From NCBI GenBank assembly GCA_041815005.1, contig JBGXYD010000063.1, forward strand, positions 1 to 31,968: 31,968 nt of DNA, written 5' to 3'. The stretch's first letter is position 1, and every line of letters starts with the position of its first letter. The position numbers were made by a program, and so were the translations under genes. Below the pieces are notes generated by a model that made no database searches, was not told where the DNA came from, and worked only from the letters and a program-made list of their open reading frames with translations. Of the stretch, positions 26,599 to 31,968 are shown piece by piece. The DNA is from Leptotrichia_A sp041815005. GTDB taxonomy: Bacteria; Fusobacteriota; Fusobacteriia; Fusobacteriales; Leptotrichiaceae.

Positions 26599-27381
26599 CT
26601 ATTCAAGGTTACTGAAAACAGTTCCTATATTATCGTGTATCACAAGATCCGCCATTTTGTCCTGTGGAGTTTCAGACTTATTAATAAGGATTAGATTGGT
26701 TCCCCTGAAATACTGTATTAATGACGCGGCAGGATAAACTATGAGAGAAGTCCCGCCTATAATAAGGGTGTCAGCCTTTGATAGTTCAAGAAAAGCTTTG
26801 TTAAAGACATTGCTATCAAGGGGCTCTTCATAAAGAACTACATCAGGTTTTACTATTGATCCGCACGAAGGGCAATAAGGGACAAAGGAGTCCCCTTCAT
26901 CACATAATTGCAGGAAAGATTCCAGATTGTATTTCTTACAGCATCCTGTACATGTATTGCTGTCTACAGAGCCGTGCAGCTTTAATACACTCCTGCTTCC
27001 TGCCTCTTCATGAAGGCAGTCAATATTTTGGGTAATAATAGCGGACAATTTTCCTGTTTTTTCCAGCTTTGCCAAGTAATAATGGGCAAAATTTGGTCTT
27101 GCTTCAGTATAGATTAATTTATTTCTGTAGAAATTATAAAATTCTTCAGGATATCTAGTATACATGGAATGGGATACAAGCTCCTCGGGAGAAAAATGAC
27201 GGTTCAATTTCATATTGAATATTCCATCTGAACTTCTAAAATCAGGAATTCCCGATTCAGTGGAAACCCCCGCTCCTCCAAAGAACACAATCCTTTTACT
27301 TTTATCCAGTATTTCCTTAAGTTTTTTAAGTTTATCCTTATCAGATCCGACATGGTTTTCACCATTTAAATTTTTAGTCAT
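26599..27381 (-). CDS. cobB: Sirtuin (NAD-dependent protein deacylase)
   Basis: SIR2-family enzyme that removes acyl groups from lysine using NAD, about 260 aa, cytoplasmic. Motifs: GGAGVSTESGIPDFRS (NAD loop), TQNIDCLHEEAG, catalytic His in KLHG (H136), zinc cysteines C144/C147 and C170/C173 in CTGC and CPSC, and GGTSLIVYPAASL. I choose the ATG at 27381, which has AAAAGAGG five bases before it; a longer frame starting at 27423 has no such site. It lies downstream of the tyrosine phosphatase gene on the same strand with a gap of about 90 bases and may share its transcript. Confidence 0.94.
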   Translation of the reverse strand: MTKNLNGENHVGSDKDKLKKLKEILDKSKRIVFFGGAGVSTESGIPDFRSSDGIFNMKLNRHFSPEELVSHSMYTRYPEEFYNFYRNKLIYTEARPNFAHYYLAKLEKTGKLSAIITQNIDCLHEEAGSRSVLKLHGSVDSNTCTGCCKKYNLESFLQLCDEGDSFVPYCPSCGSIVKPDVVLYEEPLDSNVFNKAFLELSKADTLIIGGTSLIVYPAASLIQYFRGTNLILINKSETPQDKMADLVIHDNIGTVFSNLE

Positions 27382-27470
27382 ATAAAACCTCTTTTCTGTA
27401 TGGTCTATTAAAAGGAACAACACTTAAAGAAAAAAAGAAAGTTTACTCTTTTTTATACGTCTATTCCATA

Positions 27471-27938
27471 TCATTTTATATTGAAATCATATTTTTTAAT
27501 AAAGGAAAGTAGAGCCTTACATCCTTTTCTGACATCATCATAAGTAGTATCAAAATCTCCTGTATAATAGGGATCTTCAATGTTACGGTATTCCCCTGCA
27601 AATTCAAGGAGACGCTGAATCCTGGCTTCTGATCTTTGATGTATAAATTTTTCAATATCACGGATATTATTTTCGTCCATTCCAATAATATAGTCAAAAA
27701 CAAAATCATCATCATTAAGTACACGTGAATACATTCCCTCAGTAGTTATTCCTTCCTGTTCAAGACGTTTTCTCGTACCCCTATGGACAGGATTGCCATG
27801 CTCCCACGAGCTTGTCGCAGCGGAATCTATATAAATCTGTCCACTTAGCCCTTCGTCTGCAACCATTTTTCTAAACACTGCTTCAGCCATTGGAGAGCGA
27901 CATATATTTCCTAAACACACAAATAATACTTGAATCAT
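27471..27938 (-). CDS. Low-molecular-weight protein tyrosine phosphatase
   Basis: A 155 aa cysteine phosphatase of the LMW-PTP/arsenate-reductase fold. The catalytic loop VCLGNICRSPMAEA has nucleophile C8 and R14 (C-x5-R-S), and the general acid Asp lies in DPYYTGDFDTTYDDV near residue 124. AAAGGAAG lies seven bases before the ATG. In other bacteria such enzymes act on tyrosine- or arginine-phosphorylated proteins or regulate polysaccharide export; no kinase or capsule gene is adjacent here, so the target is unknown. It is first in the minus-strand pair with the sirtuin gene. Confidence 0.93.
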   Translation of the reverse strand: MIQVLFVCLGNICRSPMAEAVFRKMVADEGLSGQIYIDSAATSSWEHGNPVHRGTRKRLEQEGITTEGMYSRVLNDDDFVFDYIIGMDENNIRDIEKFIHQRSEARIQRLLEFAGEYRNIEDPYYTGDFDTTYDDVRKGCKALLSFIKKYDFNIK

Positions 27939-28240
27939 ATTTTTACTTCCTTTCTCTTTAAAATAAAAAATTTCAAATTAGTTTTTTATTGTTTTTTAAA
28001 TACATAGTTAACAGTATTTTTTACACAATTCTTTAAATAATACAAACATACTTTAAAAATTGCAAAATATTCATATTGCCTTATTATTTTCATTATACTA
28101 TATAGAAAAACAAATTTCCAGTTTTTAAGATGTATTATCTACATTTTAGAATATCTAATTTTATTATTTGTATCTTTAAAGTTTTTTCAAATATTGTAAT
28201 GGTATTTTTAGGGAAAGAACAAGTTTTAGGAGGATGAATA
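27939..28240. other. Divergent AT-rich promoter region
   Basis: About 300 bases between divergent genes, nearly all A and T with homopolymer runs. It must hold promoters for the phosphatase (minus) and the META protein (plus), but no box pair stands out enough to name. A strong AGGAGG site (28229-28234) precedes the plus-strand ATG. No hidden gene seen. Confidence 0.45.
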
Positions 28241-28669
28241 ATGAAAATAAAAATAATATTAGTTTCAATAGTAATGTTTATAATAGGAAGTATCAGCTAT
28301 TCAGCTGCTGTTAAAATTAACCTTAAGAAGCAGCTTGTAGGAACATCATGGAATCTTGTAAGCATTTCCGGAGAGGACGTTTCCTATGCGGATATCACAT
28401 TGAGCATAGAAAAGAAAAAGATAAATGGATTTTCAGGAGTGAATAACTATTTTGGAAATTACAGGATAACAGGAAATAAAATTTCTATATCGAAGCTTGG
28501 AATGACTGAGATGGCAGGAGATGAAGAGTTGATGGATATCGAACAGGAATACGCTGATATCCTTGAAAATGTTAAACAGGTAAGCCTTAAGCAGGATAGG
28601 TTGACTTTAACTACAGGAGATGAGGAGTATCTGGAATTTATCCTAAGTGACGATAACATAATGTATTAG
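28241..28669 (+). CDS. Secreted META-domain (HslJ-like) protein
   Basis: A 142 aa exported protein. It has an N-terminal hydrophobic signal (about 1-22, cleavage near SYSAA) without a lipobox. The mature chain is a single META domain: LVGTSWNLVSISG at the start, NGFSGVNNYFGNYRITGNKISI in the middle, LGMTEMAG, then MDIEQEYADILENV and a LTLTTGDEEYLEF strand. This pattern matches the META/HslJ family, known from heat-shock-inducible and novobiocin-related proteins of uncertain function. The common TMMAC/TRMAC-like segment reads TEMAG here. It stands alone and faces the minus-strand DNA-repair genes. Confidence 0.82.
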   Translation: MKIKIILVSIVMFIIGSISYSAAVKINLKKQLVGTSWNLVSISGEDVSYADITLSIEKKKINGFSGVNNYFGNYRITGNKISISKLGMTEMAGDEELMDIEQEYADILENVKQVSLKQDRLTLTTGDEEYLEFILSDDNIMY

Positions 28670-28671
28670 AG

Positions 28672-28729
28672 AGGGGCATAGTATGGTTAATATATTGTAA
28701 CTGTACTCGTTAATTTTAACTATGCCCCT
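28672..28729. repeat. Inverted repeat between convergent genes
   Basis: AGGGGCATAGT (28672-28682) and ACTATGCCCCT (28719-28729) are a perfect 11-base inverted repeat around an AT-rich loop. The second arm overlaps the stop codon of the minus-strand gene. It is probably a bidirectional transcript-ending or stabilising hairpin, although neither side has a clean T-run. Confidence 0.55.
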
Positions 28730-29477
28730 ATATATCTTCTTCCATATTTTCCACAAGATGTCTCCAGTAATATTTAGGCAGGTTGCCTTGCTGGAGCTTT
28801 TTGTTTTTGCGTTCCCTGATGGAAATACTTCTATGAAATGTATTCCATAGGGTACTGTACTCTTTTTCTTCATTACTCCATTCAGCTTTGACATCGTCCA
28901 TAAAAAACAGCTCAAAATTTTTTAAATTATAATAGGCCAGCATTCCTCTTTTTTTGTCAAATATAGCAAATTTTTCCGTTTTCAGCCTTTCCTTAAAATG
29001 GGAAAGTAGAATAGGAAGGACATTATTCTTAGGTTCTATAGTGGAAAAAAGGGTACCGTCTGTCATTTCACGGAACCTGACAAGTCCAAGATATCTATGC
29101 CTTTCAGTGAGGACCTGCTTTATTGCCCTTTTCATAAGAAAGGCATATTCATCCATAGAATCAAGGACTCCTTCCCCGAGTGTCATAGCCTTGTAGACGG
29201 TATGGACAATGGCAGTATCCTTATCCTTATTACATGAAAGAAAACATATTTTTATGTCATGGAAAAATCGCATGGATACATTTTCACAGATGGATTTTTC
29301 CACTTTTCTAGCCTTTTCATATTCTGTTGAAATATAAATAGTACCTGTTTCAGTAAAGCCTAAAGTGAATTGCGGTGTTGTTACGGAAACTTTCTTCAGG
29401 TTCTGCCTGTTTTTATAAGCTTTGAAAATTACCGTGAGAAGCCCGTCAAAGCTTCCGTCATAATAATAAGTATACAT
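28728..29477 (-). CDS. DUF4130 partner of the DNA-repair-type radical SAM protein (probable DNA metabolism protein)
   Basis: A 249 aa protein matching the family that almost always accompanies the neighbouring radical SAM gene (TIGR03915/DUF4130 as I recall the names). The start YYYDGSFDGLLTVIF, the GEGVLDSMDEYAFLMKRAIKQV helix, the HRYLGLVRF(R)E segment and WRHLVENM(EE) near the C-terminus are typical. In part of the family this protein is fused to a uracil-DNA glycosylase-like domain; here no such domain is present and the chain ends at the usual pre-fusion length. It follows the radical SAM gene by 50 bases with an AAAGGGAG site. Biochemical function is not established; a role in DNA repair or base modification is inferred from that fusion. 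Confidence 0.87.
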   Translation of the reverse strand: MYTYYYDGSFDGLLTVIFKAYKNRQNLKKVSVTTPQFTLGFTETGTIYISTEYEKARKVEKSICENVSMRFFHDIKICFLSCNKDKDTAIVHTVYKAMTLGEGVLDSMDEYAFLMKRAIKQVLTERHRYLGLVRFREMTDGTLFSTIEPKNNVLPILLSHFKERLKTEKFAIFDKKRGMLAYYNLKNFELFFMDDVKAEWSNEEKEYSTLWNTFHRSISIRERKNKKLQQGNLPKYYWRHLVENMEEDI

Positions 29478-29527
29478 TTTGGTCTCCCTTTTATATGTAT
29501 AGTAGCAAATTAAAATATTTCATTGTT

Positions 29528-30787
29528 TCAGTAGGAATTTTTCTGTAAGTCAAAAAGCTTCATCTGATATATTGAGGGTCTTTCACCCTCGATAAGAAGA
29601 TTCCGTATATAATTGGGATTTTCTTTTTTGAAGCCGTAGTATTCACCGTTTACAGTAATGAAATATTTTGCACGTTTTAGTACAATCCCTAACTTTTTAA
29701 GGTGTTCGTACCTTAATATATTATATTTCCTAGCCTTTACTATCTTCAGTGCAGAAGTAACCCCGATTCCAGGAATCCTTATAAGGTCATTGTAGGAGGC
29801 TCTGTTGATTTCCATAGGGAAATGATGCCAGTTACGTATAGCCCAATTTGTCTTTGGATCAAGGAGGGGATCAAAGAAAGGATTATCCTTACTCAGTATT
29901 TCATCCGCCTTAAACTTATAATAACGAAGTAGCCAGTCTGCCTGATATAGGCGATGTTCCCTAAGCATGGAGGTGGCTCCTATATCTGCCAGTATACCAG
30001 TCCTGTTTACAGGAACATAGGCAGAGTAGTATACACGTTTCAGCTGGAAATTTTTATACAGGCTTTCACTCTTATTTATAATGGTGTAGTCACTTTCTCC
30101 GCTGGCACCTATAATCATCTGGGTAGTCTGTCCTGCAGGAATATAGGAAGGGGTACTTTTTATGACTTTTCTATCTTCAATGGTTTGTATCTGTTTTCTG
30201 CGAATAAGTCCCATTGATGTGGAAATATCCAGAGGTTTCTTTTCAGGAGCAAGAAGTTTTAGGGCGGCATTATCCGCCAGCTCAATATTCACTGATACTC
30301 TGTCTACGTATAGCCCAAGTTCATCTATTAGTTCTCTACTGGCCCCCGGTATTACCTTCATATGGATATAGCCGTTAAAATTTTCCTGAATACGAAGTTT
30401 TTTTGCGATTTCCAACATGCGTTCCATTGTATAATCAGGACTTTTTATAATTCCCGAGCTTAGAAACAACCCTTCTATGTAGTTCCGCCTATAAAAGTTT
30501 ATTGTAAGCCTTACAATCTCATCAGGAGAAAGGATAGCCCTCTCAATATCATTATTTTTACGGTTGATACAGTATTCGCAGTTATATATACAGTAGTTTG
30601 TCATGAGTATCTTTAAGAGGGAGATGCATCTCCCGTCAGCTGACCACGAATGGCATATGCCGCTAAAAGCAGCATTTCCCAGCCCATTAGCTGTATTTTT
30701 CCTCTTGCTTCCACTGGATGAGCAGGATACGTCATATTTTGCAGCATCACTTAATATTCTTAGTTTTTCTTCTATAGGGCTGTTCAT
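29528..30787 (-). CDS. Putative DNA modification/repair radical SAM protein (UDG-linked family)
   Basis: A 419 aa radical S-adenosylmethionine enzyme. The 4Fe-4S cluster motif is C66-x3-C70-x2-C73 (CIYNCEYC). The stretch before it, CHSWSADGRCISLLKIL, is characteristic of the TIGR03916-type family. A TIM-barrel part follows (EGLFLSSGI, HMKVIPGAS, SVNIELAD). Near 335-385 it has helix-hairpin-helix-like DNA-binding sequence, LIRIPGIGVTSALKIV. AAAGGAG precedes the ATG. It lies upstream of its obligate partner (DUF4130 protein) and downstream of a broken vsr gene, on the same strand. The substrate and product are unknown; the HhH motif and family associations point to DNA. Confidence 0.9.
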   Translation of the reverse strand: MNSPIEEKLRILSDAAKYDVSCSSSGSKRKNTANGLGNAAFSGICHSWSADGRCISLLKILMTNYCIYNCEYCINRKNNDIERAILSPDEIVRLTINFYRRNYIEGLFLSSGIIKSPDYTMERMLEIAKKLRIQENFNGYIHMKVIPGASRELIDELGLYVDRVSVNIELADNAALKLLAPEKKPLDISTSMGLIRRKQIQTIEDRKVIKSTPSYIPAGQTTQMIIGASGESDYTIINKSESLYKNFQLKRVYYSAYVPVNRTGILADIGATSMLREHRLYQADWLLRYYKFKADEILSKDNPFFDPLLDPKTNWAIRNWHHFPMEINRASYNDLIRIPGIGVTSALKIVKARKYNILRYEHLKKLGIVLKRAKYFITVNGEYYGFKKENPNYIRNLLIEGERPSIYQMKLFDLQKNSY

Positions 30788-30874
30788 GGTGGACTCCTTT
30801 CGTATTTTTATTTAATAGCACTATCTTCTTTGTTAAAAATAGTAATCAGTATTCAAAGTCTTCTGTATTTTCAG

Positions 30875-31330
30875 CTATCTCAATATATTCAGGAATAGAT
30901 CCTTCACAATAGCTGAATATATTTCAATACTGTTGTATAAAGTTTTAAGATAGATATTCCTGTATTCTTCGTTTTTCTGTATTTTCCTGATTTCGCATTC
31001 CCATATTATAATTACGTTTACTCCCATGTTAAAAAGTTCTTCATATATGCTTATATCTCTTTCTGAGTTCCTTTTAAATTTCTGTTTCTAGAATTCAGAA
31101 GTTGCTATTTTGCAGCCTTTATGGCGATGCCAGAAACATCCGTTTACAAAAATAGCTGTCTGGTATTTTGAAATGTATATGTCAGGGGCTCCTGGAAGTT
31201 CCTTGTGGTTTGCCCTGTAACGGTATCCTGCCTTATAAAGGAGTTTACGTATATATTCAGGTTTTGTATTTTTAGACTTTATCCTTGCCATATTCTGGCT
31301 TCTTGTGAGGGGAAGACCCTTTTTTTTCAT
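30875..31330 (-). pseudogene. vsr: Vsr very-short-patch mismatch endonuclease, interrupted by an in-frame TAG
   Basis: Vsr nicks beside T:G mismatches that arise when 5-methylcytosine deaminates. The frame starts at ATG 31330 with AAGGGG before it and shows RSQNMARIKSKNTKPE, LPGAPDIYI (D50) and the zinc/active region FVNGCFWHRHKGC (C65, H68, H70, C73). Codon 81 is TAG (31088-31090), exactly where the conserved Trp of EFW stands. The same frame continues without another stop to TAG at 30875 and encodes QKFKRNSERD and IIIWECEIR, including the last expected zinc ligand C112. The total of 151 codons is normal for Vsr. A single TGG to TAG change explains it. ATSEF is also a few residues shorter than usual before that Trp. 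No cytosine methyltransferase is visible beside it. Confidence 0.9.
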
Positions 31331-31659
31331 GACAGCACCCCTTTATTAAATATAGGAAATTGATATTATTATATTCTAAGCATATCATAAATAGGACGGT
31401 TCTGTAAAGGAGGATGTGAGTCTGGGGGGAGTAGAATATTTTGGGGCAATAAAAAAGACAGGAGGAATTTAAGAAAAAGTACTTACAAAAAAGAAGAGCA
31501 CCTTTACAATAAAGTTAGCAAACTAAAGAAAAGGATTCTCTTCATGAATATAATAACAGCTATGTTGTAAAATAATAAATTTAAATATAGATTTAGAGGG
31601 TTGTTTCTAAAGTAATAATCTGTATACAAAGTAATATATTAAAAACTTTTATTTAATTA
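31331..31659. other. Region between vsr and insertion sequences, no gene found
   Basis: About 330 bases with no convincing reading frame. A TATAAT-like box on the minus strand (31368-31373) may belong to a vsr promoter, without a clear -35. GAAGAG near 31494 and CTCTTC near 31538 form an imperfect inverted repeat. The stretch may be debris from earlier insertions but I cannot show it. Confidence 0.35.
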
Positions 31660-31841
31660 GGCTCTATGTCAAGTGTGGGGGGTGAAAAAGAAATAAAAAG
31701 ATAGCATAGATAACAAATTCGTAGTATTATGTTTTGGACAAAAAACAACTAAGAAAGGAATTTGTATCTGTGCAGAATAATTTTAGCACATTCAGACCCG
31801 AAATAAAAGATGTAAAAATTAAAAAAGGGTGTATTGTATAA
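31660..31841 (+). mobile_element. Probable ISL3-family left end, truncated
   Basis: Begins GGCTCTATGTCAAGTGTGGGG, which resembles the GGCTCT-type terminal repeats of ISL3-family elements. About 110 bases later AAGAAAGGA precedes a short frame starting GTG (31770). The element then stops where an IS30-like end begins (about 31842). The right end is outside the window, so target duplication cannot be checked. Confidence 0.45.
31770..31841 (+). pseudogene. Truncated N-terminus of a putative ISL3-like transposase
   Basis: A 23-codon frame from GTG: VQNNFSTFRPEIKDVKIKKG, then CIV and a stop created exactly at the junction with the next element. The KDVKIKKG segment is reminiscent of the start of ISL3 transposases (DKNIKI...), ahead of their zinc-finger domain. 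The rest of the gene is displaced by the inserted element and may resume beyond the window. The start codon choice is uncertain. Confidence 0.35.
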
Positions 31842-31871
31842 TGAAGTGCAACACTTGAAAAAAGATAAAAA

Positions 31872-31934
31872 ACATGGTAAGAATTAAATTCTAAATAATC
31901 TATCACAAAAACTTAGAAAGGATTCTTACCATGT
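31872..31934 (+). promoter_or_regulatory. Stem-loop covering the transposase start codon
   Basis: ACATGGTAAGAAT (31872-31884) is the exact reverse complement of ATTCTTACCATGT (31922-31934). The second arm includes the ATG at 31931 and begins one base after the Shine-Dalgarno AGAAAGG (31915-31921). A transcript that starts outside the element would fold this stem and hide the start. Confidence 0.6.
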
Positions 31935-31968
31935 CACATAATAATACCATAAAATTGAAAAAAAGTCA
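31931..31968 (+). CDS. Transposase N-terminus (IS30-like), partial
   Basis: ATG nine bases after AGAAAGG, reading MSHNNTIKLKKS to the window edge. Similar short basic leaders precede the helix-turn-helix of IS30-family transposases in this kind of bacterium, as far as I can recall. Too short for a firm family assignment; the position inside an element end supports it. Confidence 0.45.
   Translation, partial: MSHNNTIKLKKS

Larger units (their letters stand above)
31842..31968 (+). mobile_element. Left end of an IS30-like insertion sequence (runs off the window)
   Basis: TGAAGTGCAACACTT at 31842-31856 resembles terminal repeats of IS30-family elements. It is followed 74 bases later by a new reading frame. 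A 13-base inverted repeat spans the space before and over the start codon. The element is cut by the window edge, so its family rests on the end sequence and on 12 residues only. Confidence 0.5.

Noticed and set aside
31088..31090. TAG in vsr as a recoded sense codon (pyrrolysine or amber reassignment)
   Set aside because: Most genes in the window end in TAA or TAG in normal fashion, and there is no pyl gene or special structure visible; a plain nonsense change is simpler.
1..31968. CRISPR arrays, tRNA/rRNA genes and parS sites
   Set aside because: Read for evenly spaced repeats, tRNA T-loop signatures and the TGTTTCACGTGAAACA palindrome; none seen by eye, although a covariance-model scan was not possible.

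Overview
The window is AT-rich, diderm bacterial DNA. BamA, TamB and LpxD require an outer membrane carrying lipid A. Lipoprotein signals of the form (V/L)-S-C-G, purine-rich Shine-Dalgarno sites, TTGAAA/TATAAT promoters and the gene mix together suggest Fusobacteriota, perhaps Leptotrichiaceae. That placement is inferred from style, not from a marker gene.

Left part (1-5450): three consecutive paralogous OppA-type peptide-binding lipoproteins. The first two have clear promoters, and strong terminators follow the first and the third. No permease or ATPase genes accompany them. Next (5631-10306) comes a typical origin-side housekeeping operon, mnmG-rsmG-parB. A zinc-ribbon membrane protein of unknown function sits where parA is usually found. 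Then comes an envelope block (10344-18269): tamB-bamA, a terminator, and lpxD.

Middle (18270-24598): a stretch without an intact gene, a small lipoprotein, Hsp33, and a run of ddl, luxS, tatD, acpS and a thioredoxin/CcdA-like membrane fusion. These cover peptidoglycan precursors, the activated methyl cycle and AI-2, DNA/RNA turnover, acyl-carrier activation and envelope thiol chemistry. Next is selO (protein AMPylation, +). On the minus strand follow a low-molecular-weight tyrosine phosphatase and a sirtuin, so three protein-modification enzymes lie close together. A META-domain secreted protein follows on the plus strand.

Right end (28728-31330, minus strand): the most interesting accessory part. 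It holds a Vsr mismatch endonuclease gene broken by one in-frame TAG, then the radical-SAM protein and its partner that are elsewhere linked to uracil-DNA glycosylase. Together they form a small, poorly understood DNA-repair or base-modification island. Beyond it the window runs into insertion sequences: an apparent ISL3-like left end that is cut by the left end of an IS30-like element, whose transposase gene runs off the window.
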